A DNA stretch of 64,000 bases from positions 62,001 through 126,000 of the forward strand of contig NZ_JAALEG010000004.1 in the NCBI RefSeq assembly GCF_011058165.1, in the 5' to 3' direction. Below the pieces are notes generated by a model. It was not told where the DNA came from and did not search any database. It saw nothing but the letters and a program-made list of their open reading frames with translations. The position numbers and the translations under genes were made by a program. Shown here piece after piece: positions 1-9,689 of the stretch (position 1 is its first letter; the number at the start of each line of letters is the position of its first letter). The DNA is from Rhodococcus aetherivorans (GTDB lineage: Bacteria; Actinomycetota; Actinomycetes; Mycobacteriales; Mycobacteriaceae).

Positions 1-125
1 CGGTTCGCGTCGACGATCAGGAAAGAGCGGCCGCGCCGGGCGAGGTGGTAGCCGGCGGACAGACCCGCCTGGCCCGCGCCGATCACGACGGTGTCGATCA
101 GTCGGGGTGCACTGTCGGTGGTCAT
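1..125 (-). CDS. FAD/NAD(P)-binding oxidoreductase, N-terminal fragment
   Basis: Only the first 41 codons are inside the window. They encode an N-terminal Rossmann beta-alpha-beta unit with the dinucleotide motif GAGQAG (residues about 16-21), followed by LSAGYHLARRG and an acidic end of strand two (IVDA). This is the FAD-binding start of a flavin-containing monooxygenase or related flavoprotein disulphide-type reductase. The ATG at 125 has AGGAG a few bases upstream. The substrate cannot be inferred from this fragment. It lies downstream of, and on the same strand as, the LuxR-type regulator, 115 bases away. Confidence 0.75.
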   Translation of the reverse strand, partial: MTTDSAPRLIDTVVIGAGQAGLSAGYHLARRGRSFLIVDAN

Positions 126-240
126 GGGGAACTCCTGGCTCGAGGGGTCTGGACGGACGACGTTAGGCGCCGCCGGCATCGGCCGCGTCGGGCGAACTAT
201 GTAGCCGGCCCGAGAACCCGGATGGGTAATTCTGTGCAGC

Positions 241-1869
241 TCAGAGCAGGTGGTGCTCGTACGCGTATGCCGTCGCGGCCGCCCGGGACGACACGTCGAG
301 CTTGGTGAAGATGTTGCTCAGGTGCCGCGCCACGGTCTTCTCGCTCAACACGAGTTCACGGGCCACGGCCCGGTTGGTCTTCCCGGTGGCGACGGCCCGC
401 AGCACTTCGACCTCGCGCGGGGTCAGCCGGCCCCGCGCGGCCGGCCGCGTCGGCACTCGCGCGAGGTCCCGCAGGTCCGGCTCGGCGTGCAGGTCCCGGA
501 ACGTCGCCGCCGCGGCCTCGTACTCGAGCCGCGCCGACTCGGCATCGCCGAGCGCATCACAGCAGCGGCCCTGCAGCACCCGCACCCGCGCGCACTCGTA
601 GGGCGCCTCGAACCCGCGCCAGAGCCCGCACGAGCGGCGCAGCCGGTCGAGGGCGGCGCGCGGTGCGCCCTCGGCGAGCAGGACGGCCCCGGTGACCTGC
701 TCGGCGATCGCGCTCAACGCCGGAGCGTCCTGTTCGCGGGCCAGCGCCGCGAGTTCGTCGGCGCTGCGGCGCGCGGCCGCGACGTCGCCGACGGCGAGCG
801 CGACCTCCACGTGGCCCGCCAGCAGCCGCGGACGATAGAGGGGAAGCGATTCGCCGAGCGCCCGCCGGATCCCGGCGAGCGCCGCGTCGGGGTCGCCCTG
901 ACGCAGACGCAACAGCGCCATGCCCGGTTGGATCTCGCGGCCCAGCCGGCCCGCGCGGCGGTAGGCGTCCTCGGCCTCGTCGAACTCGCCGCGCAGCCGG
1001 TGCAGTTCACCCTGTTCGTACAGGGCCATGCCGACGGCCGGTTGCCCCGGTGGGTCCGACAGCCGACGGAACGCGAGCCGGGCCAGGTCCATGGCCTCCG
1101 TCCAGGCGCCCTCCAGTTGCAGGATCTCCGCGCGGTGTACGAGGCACTGTCCACGGAACGGGACGAGGCCGGGCTGGGCGTCGCACCAGCGGCCGAGTGC
1201 CCGCGTCCATTCCCTGGCCCGCTGCAGCTGGAACGTGTCCTGGCAGGCCTCGATCACCGCGCAGTACACCAGGCCGGCCACGACCGGCGAGACCTCTTCG
1301 AGGGTCACGCCGACCATCACCTCGTCCAGCGTGCCGAGACCGCCGGTGACGTCGCCGAGCAGGATGCGGCACTGCCCGATGCCGAGGGTGCTCAGCGCGA
1401 CGAGGTCGGCGTCGCCGCAGGACCGGCCGATTTCCTGGGCGGCGGTGAACGCGGGCAGGGCGTCGGCCGGGCGGTTCGCATGCATGTCCTGCACCGCCGC
1501 CGGCAGCAGCAGGAAGCCGCGCGTCGCGCAGTCCGGGCGTCCGGGCTCGCTCAGGTGCTGGGCCCGGGCGAGCCAGCCGCCGGCGCGCGCCACCTCACCA
1601 CGGTTCATCAGCAGGAAGCAGAGCCAGAAGGCACTGCGTCCGGCCCGCTCGGGGTCGTCGGCGTCGAGATGGGCCGAGAACGCACGTTCGTACAGCGTCG
1701 CGCAGTCGTCGTCCCGGCCGACCAGATACGCCGACCGTGCGAACAGGTCGAGGTCGTCGGCGGTGAGGGGCTCGTGCGCGTCGGCGGCGCGGAACGCGTC
1801 GAACGCCCGCGTCCAGTCCCGCGCGTGGAACGCTGCCCGCGCGTGGTCGAGCACCGTCGACGGGCCCAT
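241..1869 (-). CDS. LuxR-family transcriptional regulator with TPR-like N-terminus
   Basis: A 542-residue protein ending in a GerE/LuxR helix-turn-helix (about residues 478-540: LTPREVEVLRAVATG, then NRAVARELVLSEKTVARHLSNI). The preceding 450 residues are Ala/Leu/Arg-rich helical repeats resembling tetratricopeptide repeats, as in stand-alone LuxR regulators of the MalT/LAL type, but there is no N-terminal P-loop ATPase, so it is a shortened version. I chose the ATG at 1869; an open frame extends further upstream into the FetB-like gene but lacks codon bias and homology. The target is unknown; the flavoprotein gene directly downstream is a candidate. Confidence 0.8.
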   Translation of the reverse strand: MGPSTVLDHARAAFHARDWTRAFDAFRAADAHEPLTADDLDLFARSAYLVGRDDDCATLYERAFSAHLDADDPERAGRSAFWLCFLLMNRGEVARAGGWLARAQHLSEPGRPDCATRGFLLLPAAVQDMHANRPADALPAFTAAQEIGRSCGDADLVALSTLGIGQCRILLGDVTGGLGTLDEVMVGVTLEEVSPVVAGLVYCAVIEACQDTFQLQRAREWTRALGRWCDAQPGLVPFRGQCLVHRAEILQLEGAWTEAMDLARLAFRRLSDPPGQPAVGMALYEQGELHRLRGEFDEAEDAYRRAGRLGREIQPGMALLRLRQGDPDAALAGIRRALGESLPLYRPRLLAGHVEVALAVGDVAAARRSADELAALAREQDAPALSAIAEQVTGAVLLAEGAPRAALDRLRRSCGLWRGFEAPYECARVRVLQGRCCDALGDAESARLEYEAAAATFRDLHAEPDLRDLARVPTRPAARGRLTPREVEVLRAVATGKTNRAVARELVLSEKTVARHLSNIFTKLDVSSRAAATAYAYEHHLL

Positions 1870-1957
1870 CCTCGCTCCCTGCGGCGACCGAACGTGCACC
1901 GAGTGGTTGCCTGCGATCCTACGCCCCCCGGCCACCCGGTCCGGGGCGCTGCGGAGA

Positions 1958-2707
1958 TCAGTCCGGCAGGCCGGGCCGGGTACGGACCGGTGCCAGACCG
2001 GAGACGAGGACGACGGCGGTGATCGTTCCGGCGGCCATGATCGCGGCGAGCACCACGATCTGGAAGCGTCCGGCCTCGAGCGGGGACACACCCCCGAAGA
2101 TCGCGCCGACGAAGGCGCCCGGCAGCGTCACCAGCCCGGTGGTCTTGGTCTGGTCCGTCGACGGGATCAGCGCCGAGTGGACGGCCAGGCGCGTGAGCTC
2201 GCGGGTGGACTGCCGCGGCGTCGCACCGAGCGCGAGCCAGCCCTCGACGGTGTCCCAGTTGTCCCCGGTCAGTTCCGTGAAGCGCCGCCCGGCGAGGGTC
2301 GCGATCGTCATGGCGTTGCCGACGACGATGCCGCCGATGGCCAGCACGTACCGCGGGGAGAACTCGATGGCGCCGGTGACGAAGACGATCGTGAGCGTCA
2401 CGGCGATCCCGAGCGCCATCGCACCGGATACGAGGGCCACGTGTCCCGGGCTCCAGCCGATCCGGCGCGATGCGGTGAGAGCCGCCACGGTGAACATGAC
2501 GAGCAGGGCGGCGCCCACCCAGATCGGATTCGTGATCACCCCGGACAGCACCACACTGATCAGGGCCAGTTGCACGGCGCCCCGCAGCACCGCGATCGCC
2601 GGCGCGAACTGATGCGGGGCGCGGTAGCCCCACAGCACCGCGGTCGTCGTCCCGACGAGCAGTGCCACCCCGACGGCGGTGGGCACCAACTCCAGGGACC
2701 AGGTCAC
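1958..2707 (-). CDS. FetB/YbbM-type (UPF0014) membrane permease
   Basis: A 249-residue polytopic membrane protein with about seven hydrophobic segments. The middle carries GGIVVGNAM and the conserved loop ending ALGATPRQS, then [19 protein letters not shown], hallmarks of the UPF0014 family, whose E. coli member FetB pairs with the ATPase FetA in an iron/metal stress exporter. No fetA-like ATPase gene is adjacent, so its partner must lie elsewhere or it acts alone. The GTG start at 2707 sits right after GGAG, which is unusually close. It is divergent from the clpP pair, sharing a 93-base intergenic region. Confidence 0.8.
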   Translation of the reverse strand: MTWSLELVPTAVGVALLVGTTTAVLWGYRAPHQFAPAIAVLRGAVQLALISVVLSGVITNPIWVGAALLVMFTVAALTASRRIGWSPGHVALVSGAMALGIAVTLTIVFVTGAIEFSPRYVLAIGGIVVGNAMTIATLAGRRFTELTGDNWDTVEGWLALGATPRQSTRELTRLAVHSALIPSTDQTKTTGLVTLPGAFVGAIFGGVSPLEAGRFQIVVLAAIMAAGTITAVVLVSGLAPVRTRPGLPD

Positions 2708-2751
2708 CTCCGGAGCGTATCCGCCGGTCGCGCCCCTGCAACATCACCTGT

Positions 2752-2768
2752 GTCTGCCGTCGGCAGAC
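2752..2768. promoter_or_regulatory. Perfect 8-1-8 palindrome, PopR/ClgR-like operator
   Basis: Arms GTCTGCCG and CGGCAGAC are separated by one T. Read as TCTGCC-N3-GGCAGA, it closely resembles the operator recalled for Streptomyces PopR (TTCTGCC-N3-GGCAGAA), the activator of the clpP3-clpP4 operon. It ends 32 bases before the first clpP start, and an XRE-type regulator of the ClgR/PopR kind is encoded at 5029-5397. The motif match is from memory and by eye. Confidence 0.6.
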
Positions 2769-2800
2769 GAAGCGCCCCGGCGCGCGGAACCGGCGCCAGG

Positions 2801-3412
2801 ATGACGGTCATGATCACCACACCACCGCTGAACTACCGCGACCAACTCGCCGACCGGCTCTTCCAGCACCGCACGGTGCTGCTGACCGGGGAGGTGAACG
2901 ACGACACGGCCGAACGGGTTTGCTCCGAACTCGTCCTGCTCGCCACGGCCGACACCGAACGCGACGTGGTCGTCTACATCAACTCGCCGGGCGGATCGGT
3001 CCTCGCCGGGCTCGCGATCTACGACACCATGAAGCTGATTCCGAACGACGTGGTCACCGTGGCTCTCGGGTTCGCCGCGAGCATGGGGCAGGTGCTGCTC
3101 GCCGCCGGCACGCACGGCAAGCGGATCGCCTTGGCGCACAGTCGCATCATGATGCATCAGCCGTCGGCGGGGATCGGCGGCACCGCGATCGACATCGCCA
3201 TCCAGGCCGACAACTGGGAATACATGAAGCGCCAGTCCGAGGAGATCCTGGCGGCCGAGACCGGGCGCCCGGTGGAGCAGATCGCCGCCGACAGCGACCG
3301 GGACCGGTGGTTCACGCCCGAGCAGGCCCGCGAGTACGGCATCGTCGACGCAGTGGTCGACTCGTTCGGTCAGCTCGCCCCGTTCGCGGCCGGTCGCCGG
3401 ATGGGGTTGTGA
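2801..3412 (+). CDS. clpP: ClpP-family serine protease subunit (first of a pair)
   Basis: A 203-residue ClpP protease subunit that would form the proteolytic chamber served by Clp/Hsp100 unfoldases. The catalytic triad is visible: Ser94 in [11 protein letters not shown], His119 in [10 protein letters not shown] and Asp168 in [19 protein letters not shown] forms the oxyanion/handle strand. An alternative in-frame ATG lies three codons downstream (2810). It is followed after two bases by a second, different clpP, so the two are co-transcribed and may form a mixed tetradecamer. The pair is separate from the usual clpP1P2-clpX locus, which is not here; this arrangement resembles Streptomyces clpP3-clpP4. 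Confidence 0.9.
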   Translation: MTVMITTPPLNYRDQLADRLFQHRTVLLTGEVNDDTAERVCSELVLLATADTERDVVVYINSPGGSVLAGLAIYDTMKLIPNDVVTVALGFAASMGQVLLAAGTHGKRIALAHSRIMMHQPSAGIGGTAIDIAIQADNWEYMKRQSEEILAAETGRPVEQIAADSDRDRWFTPEQAREYGIVDAVVDSFGQLAPFAAGRRMGL

Positions 3413-3414
3413 TC

Positions 3415-4008
3415 ATGTCCCAGTACACGATTCCGCACGTGATCGAGCGGACGCCGGCGGGGGAGCGGTCCTTCGACGTGTTCAGCAGGCTGCTGAACGA
3501 GCGAATCATCTTTCTGGGCACGGAGATCGACGACGGCGTCGCGAACGTCGTGATGGCCCAGCTGCTGCACCTCGAAGCCGAGTCGCCCGATCGGGAGATC
3601 GGCCTCTACATCAATTCGCCCGGTGGGTCGAGCACCGCGATGATGGCCGTGTACGACACGATGCGGTTCCTGCGGCCGCCCGTCGCCACGTACTGCATGG
3701 GTCAGGCCGCGTCCGCGGCGGCGGTGCTGCTCGCGGCCGGAGCACCGGGCCGGCGCTTCGTGCTCGCCCACTCGCGGGTGCTGCTGCACCAGCCGTCGAC
3801 GCAGGGGCAGGGCACGATCTCGGACCTGTCGCTCCAGGCCGCAGAGGTGTTGCGGATCCGCGCGCAGACCGAGGAGATCCTTGCCGAGCACACCGGTCAG
3901 GACCCGGCGCGCCTGCGCAAGGACACCGACCGGGACCGCGTCTTCACCGCGCAGGAGGCCATCGACTACGGGCTCGCCGACGAGCTGATCGTCGACCGCG
4001 AGCCGTAG
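3415..4008 (+). CDS. clpP: ClpP-family serine protease subunit (second of a pair)
   Basis: A 197-residue ClpP paralogue with all catalytic residues: Ser100 in [13 protein letters not shown], His125 in VLLHQPS and Asp174 in DTDRDRVF. It has a longer N-terminal segment than its neighbour (about six residues before the strand RIIFLG) and differs at the residue after the nucleophile (Ala instead of Met), so the two subunits are diverged, not recent copies. The ATG lies two bases after the upstream stop, implying translational coupling. Regulation probably acts through the palindrome upstream of the first gene. A strong hairpin follows. Confidence 0.9.
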   Translation: MSQYTIPHVIERTPAGERSFDVFSRLLNERIIFLGTEIDDGVANVVMAQLLHLEAESPDREIGLYINSPGGSSTAMMAVYDTMRFLRPPVATYCMGQAASAAAVLLAAGAPGRRFVLAHSRVLLHQPSTQGQGTISDLSLQAAEVLRIRAQTEEILAEHTGQDPARLRKDTDRDRVFTAQEAIDYGLADELIVDREP

Positions 4009-4041
4009 TGGCCGGGCCGCAGGGTGCACTCCCCCCTTCGG

Positions 4042-4096
4042 GTGGCCGAATGTGACATGCGTTCGCTCGGATCGAAGCGGTGTGACATTCGGCCAC
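4042..4096. terminator. Inverted repeat between convergent clpP and SDR genes
   Basis: Perfect 12-base arms (GTGGCCGAATGT at 4042-4053 and ACATTCGGCCAC at 4085-4096), nearly extendable inward, with a 31-base centre. It lies between the end of the second clpP and the end of the convergent SDR gene, so it can stop transcription from both sides. Confidence 0.6.
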
Positions 4097-4111
4097 GTTG
4101 GGTGGGGGCGC

Positions 4112-4927
4112 TCAGCGGATCAGGTTCCCCAGGTCGACCGGGATCTGCGCGCCGGTGATGTACTTCGCCTCGTCCGAGCACACCCACGCGACGACGGCCG
4201 CGACGTCCTCGGGCTGCAGGATCTCGTACGGCAGGGAGTTCATGTAGATCGGGCCGAGAGTGGTCGCGTACTTCGCGATCAGCGGGTGCAGGTCGCTGAC
4301 CTTCATGCCGGTCTCCACCCCGGCCGGGTGGACGGTGTTGACCCGGATCCGATGCTCGCCGAGTTCGTTCGCCATCGTCTTCGCCAGTCCGGTGATGCCG
4401 TGCTTCGTCGCGACGTAGTGGCCGGTGAACGGGGTGCCCTTGAGACCCGAGACGGAACTGGTGAAGACGACCGCGCCGCCCTCGCCCTGCTCGATCAGGT
4501 AGGGCACGGCGGCCTTCGCGGTGTGGAACACTCCGGTGAGGTTGACGTCCACCGTTTCGCGCCACTGCTCGAGGGTGATCTCCCACGACAGCGCGCCCGA
4601 GCAGATGCCGGCGTTGGCGACGACCACGTCGAGCCGGCCGAGCCGGTCCACGCCGTCGGCGAGTGCCCGCGAGAGCGCGTCGAAGTCCCGGACGTCCGCG
4701 GTCGTGGCGACGATGCGACGCCCGGTCGTCTCGACCAGCCGCACGGTCTCCGCGAGATCCTCCTCCGTGGCGCCCGGGTAGGCGGTCGAGGCGAAATCGA
4801 TGCACGCGTCGATCGCGATGATGTCGGCGCCCTCCCGGGCGAACTGCACCGCCTCGGCGCGGCCCTGGCCGCGGGCTGCGCCGGTGACGAAGGCGACCTT
4901 GTTCTCGAAACGGCCGGCGGCATCCAT
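4112..4927 (-). CDS. Mycofactocin-type SDR family oxidoreductase
   Basis: A 271-residue short-chain dehydrogenase. The cofactor motif TGAARGQG lies at residues 15-22, NAG at 105-107, catalytic Ser around 157-158 (FTSSVSG) and YVATK with Tyr171 and Lys175. After beta-2 (IIAID) there is an insertion of about 25 residues (ACIDFASTAYPGATEEDL) typical of the mycofactocin-dependent SDR family, whose NAD is thought to be buried and recycled by mycofactocin. The substrate is probably an alcohol. The ATG at 4927 is preceded by GAGGAGACG. No mycofactocin biosynthesis genes are in the window. It ends convergently with the clpP pair. Confidence 0.85.
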   Translation of the reverse strand: MDAAGRFENKVAFVTGAARGQGRAEAVQFAREGADIIAIDACIDFASTAYPGATEEDLAETVRLVETTGRRIVATTADVRDFDALSRALADGVDRLGRLDVVVANAGICSGALSWEITLEQWRETVDVNLTGVFHTAKAAVPYLIEQGEGGAVVFTSSVSGLKGTPFTGHYVATKHGITGLAKTMANELGEHRIRVNTVHPAGVETGMKVSDLHPLIAKYATTLGPIYMNSLPYEILQPEDVAAVVAWVCSDEAKYITGAQIPVDLGNLIR

Positions 4928-5028
4928 GCTCGTCTCCTCGGCAGTGGGGGGATCGTCGGGTCGGACGCGGATTCTCCAGCCCCGAAGCGACGGGCGATAC
5001 CACGGGTTCCGCTCAGCGGGACCGGGGC

Positions 5029-5397
5029 TCAGGCGGCGCACAGCTCCACGCGCGGGTCGCGCACCCGCTCGACCTGCGCGTTCACTCGCGCGGCGGTCAA
5101 CCGCCGGATCCCGCGCGAGAGCAGGTGCTCGACGGGCAGGTGCAGCGCGCCGCACACCGAGCGCAGCACCTCCGACGACGGCTCCTTGCGGCCGCGCTCG
5201 ATCTCGGACAGGTACTGCTTGGACATGCCGACCGCGGCCGCGACGTCGGCGAGGCTGCGGTCCTGATCCCGGCGTTCGTCGCGCAGGATCTCCCCGTAGA
5301 CCTCGCGCAGCAGGCGCTCGGGCCGCGGCCGCTTGGCACGGTGCTGTCGGCGCCGGGCGTCGAAATCCGCGACGGCGGGCCGGTCCGCTGCTGACAT
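5029..5397 (-). CDS. XRE-family regulator, ClgR/PopR-like
   Basis: A 122-residue protein with one helix-turn-helix of the lambda-repressor/XRE type (about residues 29-85: LLREVYGEILRDER, then SLADVAAAVGMSKQYLSEIERG and KEPSSEVLRSVCGAL). The pattern of an LSEIERG(R/Q)KE turn followed by SSE is characteristic of ClgR and PopR, which activate clp protease genes in actinobacteria. Its closeness to a clpP pair bearing a PopR-like palindrome makes it the obvious candidate regulator, although the SDR gene lies between them. The C-terminal 25 residues are Arg/Val-rich and lack the short Ala-Ala degron seen in many ClgR proteins, but the protein does end in CAA, which could serve as one. Confidence 0.75.
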   Translation of the reverse strand: MSAADRPAVADFDARRRQHRAKRPRPERLLREVYGEILRDERRDQDRSLADVAAAVGMSKQYLSEIERGRKEPSSEVLRSVCGALHLPVEHLLSRGIRRLTAARVNAQVERVRDPRVELCAA

Positions 5398-5551
5398 GCC
5401 CCGAAGTCTCGCACGATGCCGGCGCCGGGGCCGGGGTATTCACCGACAGCGAAACGGGGGCCTCCGTCCGCGACGCGACGCGGCACGGCCGGCCGCGGTT
5501 CGGCAGCGCAGCCGATCGCCACCCCGCGGTTACCGCCTAGTAATAGAGCGC

Positions 5552-6232
5552 ATGTTCTGTTATGGTCCCGCTGTGCCCCGCCCCCGCATCCATGACCTCG
5601 ACGAGGTTCTCGACACCACCGAAAGTCTGGTGGTGGAGGGTGGCGCGAGTGCGGTGACGCTGCGTGCGGTCGCCGCGGCCACGGGGATGTCGAACGGCGC
5701 TCTGTATCACGCGTTCGGCTCACGAGGCGGGCTGGTCGGCCGGGCCTGGTTGCGCGCGGCCCACCGCTTCCTCGACCTGCAACACGCGGCGGTCGACGAG
5801 GTTCTCGGCTCCGCCTCGGCGCCGGGCTGGGCCGTCGGGGTCGACGCCGTCGTCGCAGCTGCCGATACCCCGGCGGCGTTCGCCGCCCGCTTCCCCGAGT
5901 CCTCGCGTCTTCTGCTCACCGTCCGGCGCGACGAGTTGCTCGGGTCCGACCTGCCGGAGGATGTCGCCGCAGAGTTGAGCCGGCTCGATTCGGTTCTGGT
6001 CGCGCTGCTCGTTCGCCTGACTCGGACGTTGTGGGGCCGCGGCGACGCGCGTGCGGTCGCGGTCGTCGAGGACTGCGTCGTCGGTCTGCCCACAGGGCTG
6101 TTGCTCCGGCGTCGGCGTGTCCCCGACACCGCCTTGCGGCAACGCCTCGAGGCCGCGGTCCGTGCGGTTCTCGCCCTCGATCCTCCGCCGGCGCCGCCCC
6201 GGCGCGGCGGCCACACGAAAGGTTCTCGATGA
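5552..6232 (+). CDS. TetR-family transcriptional regulator
   Basis: A repressor of about 226 residues with an N-terminal TetR helix-turn-helix (TTESLVVEGGASAVTLRAVAAATGMSNGALYHAFGS in overlapping parts, residues about 17-55) and a helical ligand-binding domain. The start is uncertain: the ATG at 5552 and the in-frame GTG at 5573 are both possible; a TAGTAAT box just upstream (about 5538) looks like a -10 element. The stop overlaps the start of the enoyl-CoA hydratase gene (ATGA), so the two are co-transcribed and the regulator probably controls its own operon, perhaps in response to an acyl-CoA. Confidence 0.8.
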   Translation: MFCYGPAVPRPRIHDLDEVLDTTESLVVEGGASAVTLRAVAAATGMSNGALYHAFGSRGGLVGRAWLRAAHRFLDLQHAAVDEVLGSASAPGWAVGVDAVVAAADTPAAFAARFPESSRLLLTVRRDELLGSDLPEDVAAELSRLDSVLVALLVRLTRTLWGRGDARAVAVVEDCVVGLPTGLLLRRRRVPDTALRQRLEAAVRAVLALDPPPAPPRRGGHTKGSR

Positions 6233-6888
6233 CTGCCACTCTGACCTACCGGGACAAGATCGCCGTCCTCGACCTCGGCGACGACGAGAACCGGTTCTCC
6301 CCGGACTGGCTCGACACCGTCGACCGCCTCCTCGACGAAGCGCAGCAGAACGCGCACGCGCTCGTCACCACGGCGACGGGGAAGTTCTACTCCAACGGCC
6401 TGGACCTGGAATGGTTGACGGCGCACGGTGATCGGGCGCAGTGGTACGTCGGCCGGGTGCAGGCGCTGTTCAGCCGCATCCTCACCTTCCCGTTGCCGAC
6501 AGTCGCCGCGGTGGTCGGGCACGCGTTCGGGGCGGGCGCCATGCTCGGCATCGCGCACGACTACCGGGTGATGCGCGCCGACCGGGGCTACTACTGCTTC
6601 CCCGAGGTCGACATCCACATCCCGTTCACGCCGGGCATGGCCGCCCTGATCCAGGCCAAGCTGACCCCGCAGACTGCAGTCACCGCGATGACCACCGGGC
6701 ACCGTTACGGCGGCCTCGAGGCCGAGGCTGCCGGCCTGGTCGACCGCACAGCCGGCGAGGGTACCGTCCTGGATGCCGCCGTCGAGCTCGTCACCCCGCT
6801 CGTGGGGAAAGACCCCGGCACCCTCGGTGTCATCAAGTCCACCATGTTCGCCACCGTGGTCGAGTCGCTCGCCCAGGGGCGGGCATGA
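6229..6888 (+). CDS. Enoyl-CoA hydratase/isomerase family protein
   Basis: A 219-residue crotonase-fold protein, shorter than classical enoyl-CoA hydratases (about 255 residues). The oxyanion-hole segments are visible (FYSNGLDLEW around residue 48 and HAFGAGAMLG around residue 100), and PEVDIHIPF carries a single acidic residue in the catalytic region. The SNG-DL-W pattern and short length are closest in my memory to plant-type delta3,delta2-enoyl-CoA isomerases, so isomerisation of unsaturated fatty acyl-CoA is as likely as hydration. AAAGG precedes the ATG at 6229, and the gene overlaps the tetR stop. Confidence 0.8.
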   Translation: MTATLTYRDKIAVLDLGDDENRFSPDWLDTVDRLLDEAQQNAHALVTTATGKFYSNGLDLEWLTAHGDRAQWYVGRVQALFSRILTFPLPTVAAVVGHAFGAGAMLGIAHDYRVMRADRGYYCFPEVDIHIPFTPGMAALIQAKLTPQTAVTAMTTGHRYGGLEAEAAGLVDRTAGEGTVLDAAVELVTPLVGKDPGTLGVIKSTMFATVVESLAQGRA

Positions 6889-6931
6889 CCGGCCACGAGC
6901 GACATCCGGTATCGGGCGGAAGTGCGGGGCG

Positions 6932-8455
6932 CTAACCGGAATCCGTCGCCGGCAGCAGCGCCCGCACCGCGTCGATCGTGTCCGCCTCGGCAGCCGTCTT
7001 GTCGGGGCGGTAGCGCACCACCCGCGCGAATCGCAGCGCCACCCCGCCGGGGTAGCGCGGGCTGACCTGCACGCCGTCGAGTTCGATCTCCACGACCAGC
7101 TCCGGTCGCAGGTACACCGCGTGTGCGTCGCGGCTGCGTTCGTGACGCGGGAATTCCTCGGTCTGCCATTGCAGCAGCGCGTCGGTCAGCCCCTTGAACG
7201 TCTTGCCGACCATGATCGGTTCACCGCCGTCCGGGTCCCGCGCGCCCAGATGGAGATTGGACAGGTACCCGGTGCGGCGGCCGTAGCCCCACTCGGCGCC
7301 GAGCACCACCAGGTCGAGGGTGTGCTCCGGCTTGACCTTCTGCCAGGCGCGGCCACGCCGGCCCGCCGCGTAGGGCGCGGTGAGGTCCTTGACGACGACG
7401 CCCTCGTGTCCGGCGGCGAGCGCGGCCTCGAACTGGGCCTTGGCTGCGGCGTCGTCCGGCTGCAGCACGCCCGGGATCCGGTGCTCGGGGGCGACCCGCT
7501 GCAGGGCGTCGAGACGCTCGGCAAGCGGTGCGTCGAGCAGGTCGACGCCGTCGAGGTGCAGGCAGTCGAAGAAGTACGGGTGCAGCAACAGATCGTGGGC
7601 GGACTCGGCGCCGAAGCGGCTCATGGTCTCCTGGAACGGCCGGGGCCGGCCCGCGGGGTCGAGCGCCAGGGTCTCGCCGTCGAGCACCACCGACGTGCAC
7701 GGCAGCGCGGCGACCAGATCGACGAGTTCCGGTACGCTGCCGGTGATTTCGCGCAAGGTGCGGGTGAACACCCGCACCGTCTCGTCGTGGCGGTGCACCT
7801 GGATGCGGGCGCCGTCGAGCTTGTATTCGACGCTGACGTCGCCGCCGAACCGGCTGTAGGCGTCGGCGAGGGACGGCGCGGGAGAGGCGAGCATCGGCCT
7901 GATCGGCCGGCCCACCTCGAGACGGAACGCGGTGAGCGCGTCGGCGCCGCCGGTGAGCGCGGCGGCCGCCGTCACGGACAGTTGCCCGGAGAGCATGAAC
8001 GCCCGGCGCACCGTCTCGGCGGGCAGACCGGCCGTGGCGGCCACCGCGTCGGTCATCACGCCCTCGAGCGCGCCCTGCCGCAGATCCCCGGTGAGCAGCC
8101 GCACCAGGAACTCCTGTTCGGCGGTGGTGGCCGCGCCGAGCAGCGTGGCGAGCAGTTCGCGGCGCCGCCCCGTCGATCCGGTCCCGGCCAGACCGGCGAG
8201 CTCGGTGAAGGCCCGGTCGACGTCGGAGACGGTCAGCGACGGCGCGTCGGCCGGGTCGACGCGGGCCCCGGCGAGGGTGCGCCAGCCCACGCCGATGCGG
8301 CCCTGGCGGGGCTCGCCCGCCAACCACGACACCGCGGGCTCGACCTCCACGGGCTCGAGGACGGCGAGGAGGCTGCGCAGTTCTTCCACCTTGGTCCGTC
8401 GCGACCGGGTGGTGCCGACGGCCCGTGAGGTGGCGACGATCGTCGAGAAGAGCAC
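6932..8455 (-). CDS. ligB: ATP-dependent DNA ligase LigB
   Basis: A 507-residue ATP-dependent DNA ligase, the same length as mycobacterial LigB. An N-terminal helical DNA-binding domain (about residues 1-190) precedes the nucleotidyltransferase core with the adenylated lysine in VEYKLDG (Lys212), DGETLA (motif III region), EGVVVKDL (motif IV) and WQKVKPEHTLDLVV (motif V), followed by an OB-fold with PRYPGGVALRFARVVRYR. It is a monofunctional accessory nick-sealing enzyme, distinct from the NAD-dependent LigA and from the multidomain LigD of end joining. The start is GTG at 8455. Four 23-bp tandem repeats lie directly upstream. Confidence 0.93.
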   Translation of the reverse strand: MLFSTIVATSRAVGTTRSRRTKVEELRSLLAVLEPVEVEPAVSWLAGEPRQGRIGVGWRTLAGARVDPADAPSLTVSDVDRAFTELAGLAGTGSTGRRRELLATLLGAATTAEQEFLVRLLTGDLRQGALEGVMTDAVAATAGLPAETVRRAFMLSGQLSVTAAAALTGGADALTAFRLEVGRPIRPMLASPAPSLADAYSRFGGDVSVEYKLDGARIQVHRHDETVRVFTRTLREITGSVPELVDLVAALPCTSVVLDGETLALDPAGRPRPFQETMSRFGAESAHDLLLHPYFFDCLHLDGVDLLDAPLAERLDALQRVAPEHRIPGVLQPDDAAAKAQFEAALAAGHEGVVVKDLTAPYAAGRRGRAWQKVKPEHTLDLVVLGAEWGYGRRTGYLSNLHLGARDPDGGEPIMVGKTFKGLTDALLQWQTEEFPRHERSRDAHAVYLRPELVVEIELDGVQVSPRYPGGVALRFARVVRYRPDKTAAEADTIDAVRALLPATDSG

Positions 8456-8476
8456 GTCCCGACCGTACCGACCCCC

Positions 8477-8568
8477 GCCGGTTCCGGCGCAGGTTCACCG
8501 CCGGTTCCGGCGCAGGTTCACCGCCGGTTCCGGCGCAGGTTCACCGCCGGTTCCGGCGCAGGTTCACC
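8477..8568. repeat. Four perfect 23-bp tandem repeats upstream of ligB
   Basis: The unit GCCGGTTCCGGCG followed by CAGGTTCACC occurs four times without a mismatch (8477-8499, 8500-8522, 8523-8545, 8546-8568). Each unit holds a small hairpin (GCCGG-TT-CCGGC). The array fills the space between the stop of the transporter ATPase gene (8578) and the ligB start (8455), so it lies in the ligB leader/promoter region or acts as a transcription stop for the transporter operon. Confidence 0.9.
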
Positions 8569-8577
8569 GCCGGCCGG

Positions 8578-9660
<1,083 letters not shown>

Positions 9661-9689
9661 GACGATTCCTTCGAAAGTGATCGGGGGAG

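Noticed and set aside
241-2091. Longer start for the LuxR-type regulator (74 extra codons)
   Set aside because: The extra N-terminus is Arg/Ser/Pro-rich shadow sequence overlapping the FetB-like gene; the ATG at 1869 starts the regular helical domain.
8477-8568. Tandem repeats considered as a CRISPR array
   Set aside because: Units are directly adjacent with no spacers, and no cas gene is present.
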